Below are positions 46,130 to 59,233 of a stretch of 64,000 nucleotides of DNA, one piece after another. The notes below the pieces were generated by a model. The model was not told the DNA's origin, did no database searches, and saw nothing but the letters and a program-made list of their open reading frames with translations. The position numbers and the translations under genes are program-made. Position 1 is the stretch's first letter. Each line of letters starts with the position of its first letter. Source of the stretch: Lepidurus packardi (taxonomy: Eukaryota; Arthropoda; Branchiopoda; Notostraca; Triopsidae); NCBI GenBank assembly GCA_023053545.1, contig JAKZAN010000002.1, positions 8,118,790 through 8,182,789 of the forward strand, read 5' to 3'.

Positions 46130-49100
46130 GGTTGAGAAAATGATTCCTTTCTGCCACACCATGGAACGGGCCCACGAGGATTATGATCAATAGTCGAACA
46201 AATCACTCACACGAAGCTTTTCAATTCCAGGTCCAAGCGAACACTTATATAGTCTGGGATTCTAGGAGATAAATAGTTTTAGGTGGTACGGCTTGTCATA
46301 CGGGAAGGAAATGATATTTTTCTGTGGTCGTCAAATTCGTCATAAAGATTCCTCGTAAACTGCATGTGAATCCTGTAAGGGAAACCATTACAGGATTTCC
46401 GTTTAAAATGTGTTTATCGTTTAGTAAATGAGTTCAGTTCGGAAAGGCCAAAATTTAGGGCAGAAAAATCAACACTAGGTAACGGAAGTTTAAATTTAGC
46501 TTGGTTTAACGCGTTTCTAAAACGCTCCTGCCACCTGTTCTAGCGCGATTTGTTTATATTACAGCTGCGCGGAATCGCAAGTGGTATAATATTAAAATGC
46601 CGATCTTGTTTATCTTATCGGACACAACTTATCACTTGCTTAAGTACACTGTAGAAATTTTCCGTAACAACTCGGGTCTCATTTGTTATGTTTACGGCCT
46701 TCATAATTTCTTCAATACGATCCATCGAAGAGTTTAAACTAACATAACACCACACAACTTTATCAAGCCGCTTCGTGTCCCGGCGGTCCTCGAGAATAAA
46801 AGCATGTGTAAGCACTTCGGTTCTGCGGTAAGAAGGCCAGTGTACAAATAAGTTAGCTTTTGCCAGCTGCTCTCAAAAGAACTAAAATCATGAAAGAGGC
46901 ATTGGTGGCTGTTATAGGGAAGATAAAGCGGCCATAGGGCACGCGCAAGCGTCCGACAATACGTTTGCGGTGAAAACGTCCGTTCTAACAATTTCTCACG
47001 TTTTTTTTTTTCTCTTGCCTTAAAGAAAAGAACTCCAAACTCTATCGCTGTTTAATCAAGACAAGCGCATCCTCGGTCATTCCCAAGGCTGCCGAATCAT
47101 CAACGGGATTGACGTATATCGCCACAGTGACCTATATAACACGTAACACTATCCACAAGGTTTATGTAGATGTACCTGAGGAACTACCCGCAAGCTGCGT
47201 TTCATATATTTTTAAGTTAGCAAAAAGTTAAAATTGTACAATTTATAGTACAATGACGTAATTGTACTTGTATGATTGATCATTTGTGGAGAAGCATATG
47301 CCTTGAAAGATGAAGTGATCATCCTGGATTTACGAGTAAAAGAAAAATTGTACACATATAATTGAGAAGCAGGACATTGACAATCTCGCAAAGACAAATG
47401 TCCTATACATGATGGAAATCGCATTATGAAAATACTGTTGAACAACGTCCTGTTGTTTGTTTATCGTTGAATTGAGATCACAAGAGACTTAGTTTGAACA
47501 TAATTAGGGTACCGACAAAGCTGTAGCGGTCAAAACTTTTCGATTTCCTGAGCTATATTATATACAAGATTGTAAAACGGGGAGTGGGCATTATCGATTT
47601 AATATTTTAAGGTGGTTCGATGAAAATCGAATGAAAAGTTGGAGGACTATACAAGGACACTAGGAGGTAAGCCTTCAAACTGTTTGTATTTTAGGGTAAT
47701 TTTTTCTACAAATGCGCATTTGTTTGCCTATGAAACGATGATGGTACAATATAACTTTATACCCACAAACTCAATTTGCTTGCCACTTTTTTTAAAAAAT
47801 AAATTAAAATAATGTCAAGAGATGTCATTCCAATTGTGATTTTGCTCGTTTTGGTCCAAGTAAAAAAGGTATTTCCATTTTCCAAATTAGTGAGACCAAA
47901 AAGAACAAAATAAATCCAGTTGTGCCCTACCTATTAATATTAGCTATATATTAGCTACACGTGCTTTAGTATGGTGCACGCTCTGTACTCCTTCTGCGCA
48001 GAAGATGGCGTGCGTGATAACCTTTTAACCACATGCTCACTTTTCATGCAATTTCGTTTTCAAAAACCCACTAAAATAATATCCAGTGGATTACAATTCC
48101 ATATGGCTAAGCTTTACGAGAGCTTTAAAAGAAGAATTCATACCCTACCGCTATTTAATCAAGCAAATATGCGTCTTCGTTAACTACACAGCTGTCGATT
48201 GACAAATCATCATCGTGATCAGCTCCTGTAAATAATTATGATATGGGAGCTATAAACTCCCCCAACGTTTATATTACATTTTTGGGGTTAAATTACACGT
48301 TGCTCTTGTTCGTCTTCCCAAAGAGATGGCTATATTAATTGTATAATTTTTATTGCCATAAAGTAAATGTCGTATTGTGCGTCAGACACGGGGATCCTAC
48401 GCATTATTCTGCAACGTATGGGTTCACATATGCAAGCTGGAAAAAACAATCACCCTTCAAAATAATAAATAAAAACAGTTATATAAGTTGAACATACCCG
48501 CAATAAAATTACAGTACGTTCTTTGAAAGTGTTTTAATGGCGGAACAGCACCATGTATATTAATAATACATAACTTCTTCTAAAGCGAGATGATACTACA
48601 ATTTCCGGCCTTTTGTCTACTTGTATGAAGCTCAATTCCTAGAAGCAAGCAAGAGCAATAAAATAGAATACCTGCCTAGCAGTCTGCTTCATAAGTTCAG
48701 CTGCATTTTGTTACAGATATAACAAACGAAAGCTTTAAAATGTTAAGTCGCGTCTTGGTACCTATGATTTTTTTATGATTGACAATTAGTGTTGTGAAGG
48801 GTATTCCAGAAAAGATGAATATAGCTTCACAAAATCTGAAGTAAGCGAAAAACTGAACAGTTCTTGCAAAATGAGGTATACTATTCCAACCAAAAAACCT
48901 ACCGAGCGATGTAAAATCAAGCAAGAATAACGAAACGTTTCTGAGCAACAGCCAATCGGTTATGTTTACGTGTGCTACTTAGTAAAGCAGACAGAAGTAA
49001 CTCGATGAGTCCAAGTAACTCCAAGAATTATTTTGGACGATACAGTACACTCGAATCGCTGAATTCTGCTCGGATAAAACTTAATAAATTTGAACATGAC

Positions 49101-49713
49101 TATATCATAGGACATAGGATACTGTCACAGCTATAGCGAGTTGTCAAAAGTACCAATGTTTGCGCCCGAAATTATCGTAGCGATTTTTAATTTGGAAATG
49201 AGGGGATTTCTTCAAGTAATATTCCCTACTGGTCCTAGAACGTAATTCTTTTATAGTGAGCGAAAAAAACTGAGTAAATACGTAAATAACTGACAAGGAC
49301 ATTCGGAGGATATAAGCTTTCCAATTGTCTATTTGTCAGTTATTTCCCCCCTACAGATGTACACTGTTCGTTGTGCAGCTGTTCAGTCTTTTAATGTTAT
49401 GAAAACTTATTTTAAACTGCTGCAATCTGCTAGGTTGGATTGACAACCTTCTTAGAGAAAGGCGTGTAAGAGGTATTAGTACGTCAATTAAGAAAAGTAC
49501 AGACCATTCAAGCCTTTCCGGCAGAAGGAAACAATGAGACGAAGGAGTTCTAAAGAACATACACTGGTACCACATACTACGTATAAAGTCGTAGAGATAT
49601 AAAACGGGCAAAGTTTCTTTCTCTGGTCAGATCAATTTTTGTCAACAAGACTGAATGAACAGGAACTAAGCTGTAGTTACAATTGAAAGAGGCAAAGACA
49701 GCCAAAGAGAAAC

Positions 49714-50020
49714 ATGAATCGAGCCGTGTGTTGTTTAGCAATTATTGCTTTGACTTTGTCTGTTTGGGTCGAGTTCAGCGCAGCGGCAGCAGTCAACCCA
49801 GGGCCGCGTGTCGGAGTCTTCGACTCTCAAAACGTCGAGCTCTCTAAAGTAGATGTAAATGTGTTTACAAATTATTCCTAAGTTGCTAGATTATTCAACT
49901 CTTATTATCTAGACGAGAATCGACATTAGCCGCGCAGTGGGAAACATCAAAGTGATTGTATGTCTTGTGCTGATCTTTATTCTGGATGTCCTTGCTTTCC
50001 TCTTTGCCACTTTTCTTTAA
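49714..50020 (+). CDS. Small secreted or type I membrane protein, copy 2
   Basis: Exons 49714..49854 and 49913..50020, identical in reading to 24175-24481: signal peptide, short polar segment, C-terminal hydrophobic helix, about 82 aa. TATA box at 49598-49604. Confidence 0.6.
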
Positions 50021-51436
50021 AAACCATGTTATTCAACCAAGGGGTAAAATACTGAAGTGTAAAAAGTGTATATTAGAAATACACTTTTCAGAATCCTGGA
50101 AAGTAAGAAATACTAAAAATAGATTAAAAAGGGGATATAGGCCAGTTCTATATAACTTCCAAATTTGTACCGAATGAACATCTGGTTGTTACACTTACGT
50201 TACAGACGTCAATTTTTACATATAACACGTAATTTCTTTCTGAGCGAGAGTACATTGCACTTTCCAGGCATGTGATTAAAGTTTACGACAACGTACGGTT
50301 AAAGGCTGTTAGGTTACAAGGGAAGTTTTTCTTATACCACTCACGCAGTCAAGATGTATACTTTCATGAGCAGACCACATACTTACCAAACATTATTCTA
50401 TGAAATTCGGCGATAAAGCGCTCGAAAAAATTATTTGAAAAATCAACAAAATTGACCAAAGTCTCAATTTTTTTTTTCCAACATCAAAAATCGTACAATA
50501 AAAAGGACATTTCTGGAAACATGATTTTGTGGGGAAAGTTTGGGGTACAAATATAAGCAAATAAGGAATTCTGTAGGTAATAAAAAAATCTGCTTTGCAT
50601 AATTTTAGAATCCAATTTTTGGAGGAAAACTGAGCGCTAGAATAATGTTTGGCAGAAACTTTGCAAGCAAAGCAACAAGTCGGGAAAACAAACGCTATAA
50701 TTCTACTCAATTTTCGAAAATTATACAATAATACACAATCGAACCCAAAAGCTGCTATGCTGAACATCGCGACCATTCCGATGTGTCAATCTTGTCTTAA
50801 AGTACACACACAAACACCTTAAATATGAACTGTCAAGTCTGTGTCCATGATATAGTTGTCATTCTTTACTACTGAGAAAAGCAGAAGCCTACCAGAAAAT
50901 TATAACTTCCTGGATTTCCAAGCAAGTTAAACAGTCAAAACTAACTCGGAAGTGAAACGCACGACGAAGGTTAAATGAGTCTAAAAGGCTTTAATTCAAT
51001 TATATACAATTAGGGAGCGGCCAAACTCCAGTGAATTGTCTAGGGTCGGAAGTTTAGTGCAACCAAGTATCTTAGCGATTGGGTCCTAAATACTAAACAG
51101 CACTGTATTCCAAAGCAGTCTCATCTGGCGCGCTTTCCAATTTGTTGACTGCACGTATAAAAAAAGCCAGTAAATTCGGGTAAAAAACTGCACATTAGGC
51201 AATTTAATAAAGATAATCTGAAAATGAAGTCGTTATGAAAATACACCACTGTATCTGTTAAAAATGTGTGTCAAGAATTTCTTGAAAATTTTTAAGCATA
51301 GGAAATACGCAAAATAGTTAGTTTTCGACAAATATTTCACTTTTTCTGAAAATCAAGGATTAGTTCACAAGTTAATGCAACTTTAATACACCTTTACGGG
51401 ATTTCAGGTAATAATAAACGCCTACTTCTTCAACCA
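50021..51436. other. Intergenic, copy 2 of 24482-25897
   Basis: AT-rich, nothing supported; contains the 3' flank of the pericentrin-like gene. Confidence 0.5.
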
Positions 51437-54400
51437 TTAGGTATCATACCGGATAGCCCTAGACAAGCATACATTTTTAAGGTGAACGAAAACTGGCAAT
51501 AAAAGTGAACTTACCGTCGACTAGAACTACTAGGCGATGGGCGTGACCTCTCTCGATCACGTGTAGGAGGTGTGAATGTCGGCGTCGATAATCGCGCTGA
51601 AGTCGGCGGTGGTGTAGCAGAATAGCTTGCTCTTGGACTCTGGTCAGCAACTAAACTTCTACCACTTAACATGGCACTAGAAACCCTTTTCCGCACTTGC
51701 CAGCGTTTTAATATAAATTTTGCACGTTGAATAGCAAGAACCACCAATACTGCCGTTCTACAAGCATAAAACAAAAAGAGTATCAAAGGTTTTGTCATCT
51801 CTTATCTTAATAAGCCTGTAATACCTTATAATGTTTCACAATTCAGGGGTTTCTTTAATCAATTTAATTTAGTTGACCCGCTAAAGAGGCCGAGTAGCAT
51901 AAACTCTTCAGGCAAACCAAAAAGAACATTGTATACTTCTTAATTGGATTCCGATCAAATAACTTTAATCCAAGAATAGGGTTCGGAGCTCAACTTTCAT
52001 AATGCAAATTAAAAAACTTGAATGCTAAGAGATAAATACGCCAAAATTCAAAACGTCAATTTACAATAACAAATCGCCAATTCGGTCTTAAAGGTCCCGT
52101 ATACCTTAGCTCGGTATAGACGGTTAGCATGGGAAATTTCGGAATATCTTTTTTGAGAAAACCAGTACATTTAATGAAGGAATTCTTTGGCAGTAAGCTT
52201 AAGCTCGCTAACAGGTAGTGCACAATCAATGCAATTTTTTTTCCTATGAGTAATAATTTAGCAATATGCAAATTAATTTTTCCACTACAAGAAATACGTT
52301 ACCTAAAAATCTGTCCTTTAATTGTGCACTAGCTGCAAATAAAAGAAAAATTTTGCTTCAGTTTGCTTTCTAATCTGACAAACCGTTTTCAAGAAATCTT
52401 GTTCCGAAAATTTGACGACTTGATTTGGGACATTGTGCTGCTACAGCAAACTGTGGTGGCAAATCGTACTTTTCAGAAGCAAAACAAGCGTGGAAACTTT
52501 GCCGGCAATTAGCTAGGCTTTCGCAAAACAATAACATCAGTTTCATACGTGACTCTTTCCCAAGAATAAGCTAAGGTATCTGGGAGCCTTAGCTTGTCTA
52601 GTTTAAATCATACAGAAATATTAAGTAAATAAAAAAAAAAAGCCATTCAATTACAAATAAAGTGTGATTCGTTTGACTGGTTAAGTTCCTATACTTCCTT
52701 AACATCATATATTTTTTATTTTCTCTAACTTGAAATGCATGTTGGCTTGACGTCTAATTAAGGTATAAAACGTACACAGAATTCTGCTTTAGCTTTCTTT
52801 TGGCGTTTTTCAGCAATTTACTAGCGTAACGCATTTAAGAAGTAAAGTTTCTGATAACACATTTCAAAAGCATTTAAGTAGTAGAGGCCATGAATTGTGG
52901 AACCCAGCACCGAAAAGGTCGAAAAATAATACCTAAAAGTCAACTTGACTTTTCTGGGCTTGGCGCCAGCTTCGTACTTCTCCTTGTAAGCCTGCAATAC
53001 TGTCAGCAAGTATTGCTTCTGCACCACCAAATTCTTGCGACAACTCTCAGCTTTCAGGTAATGCCCATGTAGTACTTGCAACTAAGGAATATTATTCACA
53101 TAAGAAAAAACTTTGTTCCATACGAAAAGACTTGGATCCACTTCAACTCGGACTTACCTTTTCAAGCTGCTTAGTTTCCCGAACGTTAGGTGGCGTTGGC
53201 GTCGGAACGGGCGTCGGCGCACCGCCGTTTCCTCGTTGTAAACGCAACTTGGCCAAACGTTCTTGTGCAGCTTCTTCCAGTAGTTGGAGAATATGCGTAT
53301 GCTTCTCGCGGTTCAGCTGCTCTTGATCGAACAGCAAAACATGAGTCGTTTTCAACTCTTGCTCTAAACGAGCAATTTTGGCACACAATTCAGCTTGGCG
53401 AACTACTGACTCCTCACTCGCTTCCGTTTCCAATCTGGACGGTGAGGGTAAGGGGGAAGGAGTCATAGGCACGGGCGAAGTGGATGAGTTAGAGAAGACA
53501 TCTAAAATTCTGCGCTGTCGATCACGGAGGTAAACCTGCTCACTCAGCCGCAAGACATGTAAACCCTCCGTCTGGAATTTGTCCAACAACATTGCGTTTA
53601 CCGGACTTGTACGTCTCGAAATTGAAGGAATAGATGGCGTACACGTAGTCATGGTAATGTCTTTGTGCGCAGCTAATTCTCGTTGCAGGTTCGCTATAAA
53701 TTCGTTTTTCTCCTTTAATTCATGCTCTAAGCTGCGAATTTGTTGCTCGCTTCTACTCTGTTTTTCCTCCCAGTTCTTCGCTTCTCCGTTTAGCTGTGCT
53801 AACCTTTGCTCATGCTCGACGCCAATACGCGACAAACGCACGCGTAGTGAATTCGAGATCATATCGCGTTCACGTAACTCACGGTCTAGGGTATCCATGC
53901 GTTGTACATTGTCTTCCCGCAACTTTTCATTTTCTTCGCGCATTTCTCGCATGTCTTGCTGCATGTTTTCCATTAGTTTGACGCGCTGGTCTAGTTCCTG
54001 GCGTAAAGCGTTGCTTATTTCATTCCAATCATACTTGCTCTGGGCAAACCGCTGCTGTTCCTCCTCATGTTTACTCTCGGCGCTCAGCAACGCTTTTTCC
54101 AATTGAATGCATTGCTGGGCAACACTATGAAGCTCCAACTCGGTAGCTTCTAATAACGTTGCTTTCTCTTCCAATAATTTCTCAGCCCGAGTCAACTTTT
54201 GCCCTTCGAGACTTAAAGCTTGATTTCCAAATTCGTGAAACGCGGGGACGTTTTCTTTAAAAGTGGAAGGAGCAGCTTCGTTTTGGAACACTTCTTCCAG
54301 TACAGGCGACTGGACTAGCGTATGGTTCAATAACACCTTTCAAAAAGTAATAATAAAACTATTAGAATACACCTTCAAACGATTATTGCTAGGACAAAAG

Positions 54401-57400
54401 TACAGCAGATGCCAATTACTGTGATCACGATTGTCACGTGAATATTGATTTTTTATTACGCGGAGATCTTGACCATAAAGCGGCTGTTCTAATAACCAAT
54501 GATCACAATAAGCGGAATCTACTGTAACTCAATCAAAATCCCTCGAGAATTAGAAAATTTACTTTCGGTGGCTGGAGCAAAAACGAAGCAGCCAAATCGT
54601 CTGCAGAAAGCTCAGGAATTCGTCTTAATTTTTCTATAGATGCCAAAGTATCCTCCACCCGCGCCTGAGCTTCGAGTTCAGTCACTCGATTCTTAAATTG
54701 GTTCAATTCGCTTTCGAGTTCTTGCAACTTTTCTTCTCGTTGTTTGGCAAGATCTTTGAATTGGTTCAATTCTTGCAAAACGTTCGACTTCTGCGCGTTG
54801 TCCAATGCAGCTTGTAGAACGCTTTTCTCCTGCTGATTCTGTGCAAACTCGCGCTGGTAATTTTGTAAAGTGGGCGTAACACTCTCCACGTCGTGTTTCA
54901 AACCCAGGATCACTTGATCCTTCAATTCCAATTGCTCATAACAAGCTTCCAGGCGCAAGGCGCATTCTTCGGCACGGAGTTTGGCGTCCTGCAAGGCTTG
55001 TAAGCCCCCACCACCCACGCCTCGTAATTCGCCAATTTTCGCTTCTAAAGCTGATACGAGTTTCGTTTTCTTGGACAGCTCAGCTTTAAGGATCTCCCTC
55101 TCGCTCTCTGTATCTTCCAGCTGGCTTTGAACACGCTTCATCTTAGTTTGCCAGGCTTCTTCTTGTGATCGGTTCTCTTGAGACGAGCGCTCTAATTGGT
55201 ACTCAAGATCGCGAGCCTTTTTGCAAGCCGCTTCTTCACAACGCCACAGTGCTTGGAGACGATCGCTGAGACGATGTAACGGCTGTAAACCAAACAGCGT
55301 GTGTGCAGGCGACGGTGACAAATCCCTCACATTTTCCAAAGAGCCTTCGTCGTCAAACCGTATACGATCCCTAGACATGTCCGCATTAGCTTGTTTTGTA
55401 ATACGATAATTGCACTGGTTAAAATTTATACAAACACATATACAAAATAATACAAATATATACCAATACAAATAAATAATATAAATATACAAATAAACAT
55501 ACAAATAAACACATAATATAAATAATAATAAAAAATAATAATAATAATAAAAAATATAGGTATTTATAAAAAGCACTGAACCACAAAACCATTGTCTAAT
55601 ACTCTCAGGATTTCATTCCATTGAAGGGTCCATAGCATGTATAATTAATATGTTAAGGACTATTCCATACTAGTAATAAAAAGTAAATAAGCTCTAGACG
55701 CTTAACGTAAAAACGTTAAAATATTACTTGAGAGAAATATCTTCGGTAATTAAAGACGAGTCAGAGCCTCGTCCTCCTTGGCTTTGCAATGCTTCTAGTT
55801 CTTTAATCCGATTATCGGCTTGTAGCAGTAAATTATGGGTCTAGTTACGTAAATCCAATTAAGTAAAGCACAAGATCAAGTTAGCAGTTCACTAAACTTA
55901 CAAAGTCTTTCATTTCTTCAAACAAGTTGGGAATATCGAATTCCGTGCCGTAATCTTTCTGTCCGTTAGCCCCTTTACCATGTTCTTCTTCTGAATGTGT
56001 CGCACCGTCTGGCGTACTACGATCTGTCACTGCCGATCGCAGCATCTCCAACTAAATAAAAAATAGTAATAAGATTTAAGCTAACCTAAGTCTCGAAAGC
56101 TGACGTTCATAAGTTTACAAGTTTGCTTTGTGAGTTCGTAGAAATAAACTTTGTACTCGAGCTAAAGCCCAACCTTAATTAATTAGTAATTATTAGAAAA
56201 GAAAAATTTTCTTACCTCTTCGTAGAGTTCCAACTGCAACTTTTCTTTTTCTTCCAAAGCTTTTTGCAGTGCAAAGACTTCATTTTCTAAGCGTTCTGAG
56301 GTCAGGGTATTAGCCCCCAATTCTTGCTCGAGTGACTGAATAACTTCTCGTAGATGGGAAGACTCTTCATTAGCCAACTCCAGTTCGCGCCGAAGCTTGT
56401 CATGTATTTCCTGTTCGCGGTAATGATCCTGCAAACGCTGACTCAATTGCTGCTCCAAAGTTTCTACCTAGAAAATTTCGTTTAAGAAAATTATAGGTAT
56501 TTATAAAAAGCACTTGAACCCCAAAATCACGGTCTAATACTCTCAGGATTTCATTCCATTAAGGGTCCATAGCAAGTATAATTAATATGTTAAGGACTAT
56601 AACACAGAAACTCAACGTGACTAGTATGCAATGCACGATGTTTCAAAGCACACTCACGCGTTGTCTGAGGACTGCGCATAAGCGATCTGCGCAAACTCCC
56701 CCATTTTTATGCATGACCTTGGTTTCCTAGACCATCCATTTCTTAAAACGCTCCTCCAGCGTAATATAATTCCGGGGCAAAAAATAGACAATAACAGTAA
56801 AGTACCTCTTTCGCCAAGCGTTGAGCTTCACCCTTTTCCTTGTCACGCTCCTGGAGCTGAATCTGTAGCTGCTGCAGATACGTCAAAGAATCTTGCGTTT
56901 CTTGGTCCTTTTCCAAAGCCTGTTGATCAAAGAAAGCTCTGTGGTTTCTCAGTTGGGCATCCGCCGCTGCTAACTGCTGTTCCAAGTCCTGGATTTCGTT
57001 GACATGCATCTCGGTTTCAGCTCTGAGATTGGTGATAAGTTTTTCATAATGGTCACGCTGCTCTTTGCTGTCTTTCTGGCTTTCTTGGATGATTTTTTCG
57101 ACATATTTTGTGTGGGATGATACCATTTTTTCCTAAAATAAAAGTCAGATTGCATTTTTAAATAATTTCTCTTTATAAAATACCTTGTCCTCCACATGCT
57201 GTTCAACAAGTTGACGTAATATCACGATCTTCTCCTTTAATTGGGCCTAGGGTTTTAAGAAAAAAAAATCTTTAATTCTTTAGAAGTTTGACATCGGTAA
57301 TTACCTTTTCTATTGCATTATCCACAGTTAACTGGCTGATGTCGTCTACGTATCTGTGTTCCACTTGTTTCCCCAACCTTCTGTTGTCCGTATCGTTGTC

Positions 57401-58230
57401 TGTTTCACAAGCAGTAGTTTGCACTTCTTTATCGGAAACCTGAAGAGCAGGTTCCAAAGGTCCCATACTAATGAGGTTTGTTTGGGAAGGTCCATTTGAG
57501 CCATCTTCTGGGGAAGAAGTAGTGCCTGAAAAGTTGAGCTCCTTTTCGATTAGTTCGATTCTAGATTCTGTTAAAGCCAAGGTTTTAGCTAAGGCTTCGT
57601 TCTTTTCCAACAACTGCTGGGTGAGGGCATCCTTTGCGAGTAATTCTTGGTTGGCTGAGAAAAGTTGCTCTGCAAGATCTAATACTGGCGAAGTACCTTG
57701 ATTAACCTAGAAAATAATTCTTAACTTCGATCCTTAATGAGCTTAGGCTTACTGAGAGAGGACTGATGGAAGTAAGGTATAATCTTTGATATTCTGCAGA
57801 GTCAGGGGGATGGATGCTTGACAGGGAGAGATGGTACGCATGAGCGGGTGTCAAGTCAAACTCTATAAGCATGAAACACACTTTAGAATAACGTTGTGTA
57901 TACCACGTACAGTACACAATAACACATGCAGTTGTAATGAATTATTGATTGCACCATAGTTATAAGGAGTGATCGTTCTAGACGAACAGACTGAAACTCA
58001 GAGTATAAAGCATACCTTTATCTGACGGTGATGTTGAGACTGTGATGTCAGTTAGTCTGCCTTCGCTAACCGAAAAACTTTCGACTTCCAGAGAACTTTG
58101 CATAGTTGTTTTGGGTTGATGTACTCTTCCTCTTGTTTGAGAAACGCGAGACGATACAGGACTCACCTGCTAAGGTTAACATATAATTAAAAATTAAAAA
58201 GACATTATTTTGGAATACCTCATCGTCCAT
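51437..58230 (-). CDS. Pericentrin-like centrosomal protein with C-terminal PACT domain
   Basis: Fourteen exons in reading order: 58219..58230, 58016..58166, 57753..57862, 57305..57706, 57184..57246, 56806..57132, 56216..56467, 55902..56051, 55728..55840, 54563..55370, 53158..54336, 52933..53081, 51515..51757 and 51437..51458; 1327 codons, 1326 aa, phase closing throughout. Most of the protein is long coiled coil (exons 4-11), broken by a Ser/Pro stretch (TSPVPMTPSPLPSPS). The C terminus is a PACT domain: YLKAESCRKNLVVQKQYLL (about 1197-1215) and FRTAVLVVLAIQRAKFILKRW (about 1238-1258), the latter split between exons 12 and 13. PACT targets pericentrin, AKAP450 and Drosophila PLP to centrioles and binds calmodulin. 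It is much shorter than human pericentrin. First and last coding exons are 12 and 22 nt. The join of exon 9 to exon 10 removes an apparent stop (CTC AAG TAA), because the donor is GTAATA inside it. Confidence 0.88.
55555..55667 (+). repeat. Intronic repeat unit A, about 113 bp
   Basis: Starts TATAGGTATTTATAAAAAGC and ends near ATGTTAAGGACTAT. It is about 90% identical to 56492-56603 in the same orientation. It lies in intron 9 of the pericentrin-like gene, next to an ATA/ATAA low-complexity tract. Confidence 0.85.
56492..56603 (+). repeat. Intronic repeat unit B, about 112 bp
   Basis: Same sequence family as 55555-55667, in intron 6 of the same gene. Both host introns are over 330 nt, longer than most other introns of the gene. 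An inserted short element or local segment copying could explain this. Confidence 0.85.
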
Positions 58231-59233
58231 ATTACAACGCTAACAGAACTCGAACATGCGTACTAAAAGGAAAACAACAGCCAAGTTTTGTCTTTCAAAC
58301 TTGGTATGGCGTCAAAAACGGCGTTGCCAAATGTAATTTAGATAGTCTGCTAAGTCGCCACTCCAAAATGTACGAATAATGTATATCTTTTCGCGTTTAG
58401 TGCAATAAATATGCTGCTAAATTTTAATTCTGTTATTTATGATGCATTGTAATTCATAATTTAAGCAATCTTAATATGGTCAAACGAAGCGAAAGGATGT
58501 GACTTCCTTTTATTATATAAATAATTGGTTTAAAGCTCGGGTAAAGCACACCCGATGCTACTTCCTTAATTTTTTTATCAGATAAAAAAAAAAAACTTAG
58601 AATGAAGCTACCATATAGTTACTTCCAAGAAACTACGTATAATCTGTATTTTAACTATCTGGAAGGTACTTCAGCTTGAAAGTTCACTGATGTCAAGCTT
58701 TCGAAAGCAAACGAATCCTTCTCGACATCGATCCGTGAATCCGAAAATCCGTAGCAATAACTCACATCTAGAGATAGATTAGAACTTTTGATTAAACAAC
58801 GCATTTTCAATACTGACTAAATTCAGGTCAGTTTCATGTAATAAGGGAGTTAAGTCTTGTAGTGACTTAATGACTTTGATACAAAATCACCCGTAGCAAG
58901 CTAATTGACATTGGGATCCTTTTTCTTAAACATGAAGATTCACTAGTCAACGTGATAATCTTACACAATCTCGTTTTCGCCTTGCTTAGAAACAAAGCCG
59001 TGTTTCCAAAAATAGTTATGGCCAAGTAAAGTAGCAAATATATACGCCAAAAACAATAACAAGAGAAAAATTTGCATGGGCTTATAAAATTTCACTTCAC
59101 TCCAAAAAATTCGTATGTTTTTTGTAGCCCTTTGCCCCCTAACATAAAACTCCAAGAAACTGTGAATGATGCAGACTTTGGTGCTTATTTCCCACAAGTT
59201 CTGAATCCGATGGCGCAAATATAAAAGAAATCT
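58231..59233. other. Intergenic, pericentrin 5' end to CREB 3' end
   Basis: No firm gene. It should contain the pericentrin-like promoter and the CREB 3' UTR. A minus-strand frame at 58961-59218 ends in a 38-residue piece with a hydrophobic helix (MQIFLLLLFLAYIFATLLG); it starts 16 bp after the CREB stop and may be chance. Confidence 0.5.

Noticed and set aside
53186..54106. Several plus- and minus-strand frames inside the large coiled-coil exon
   Set aside because: Alternate-frame shadows of exon 11 of the pericentrin-like gene.
54533..55576. 347-codon frame starting with a Tyr/Ile-rich stretch as a full protein
   Set aside because: The first 66 codons translate an AT-rich low-complexity intron; the true exon begins at 55370.
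55371..55738. Stop codon after ISLK as the end of a separate coiled-coil gene
   Set aside because: The GTAATA donor inside that TAA restores phase exactly to the next exon (acceptor before 55370), so one continuous gene with a PACT end is simpler.
58961..59218. Small membrane protein downstream of CREB
   Set aside because: It begins 16 bp after the CREB stop within the presumed 3' UTR, and only a short hydrophobic run supports it.
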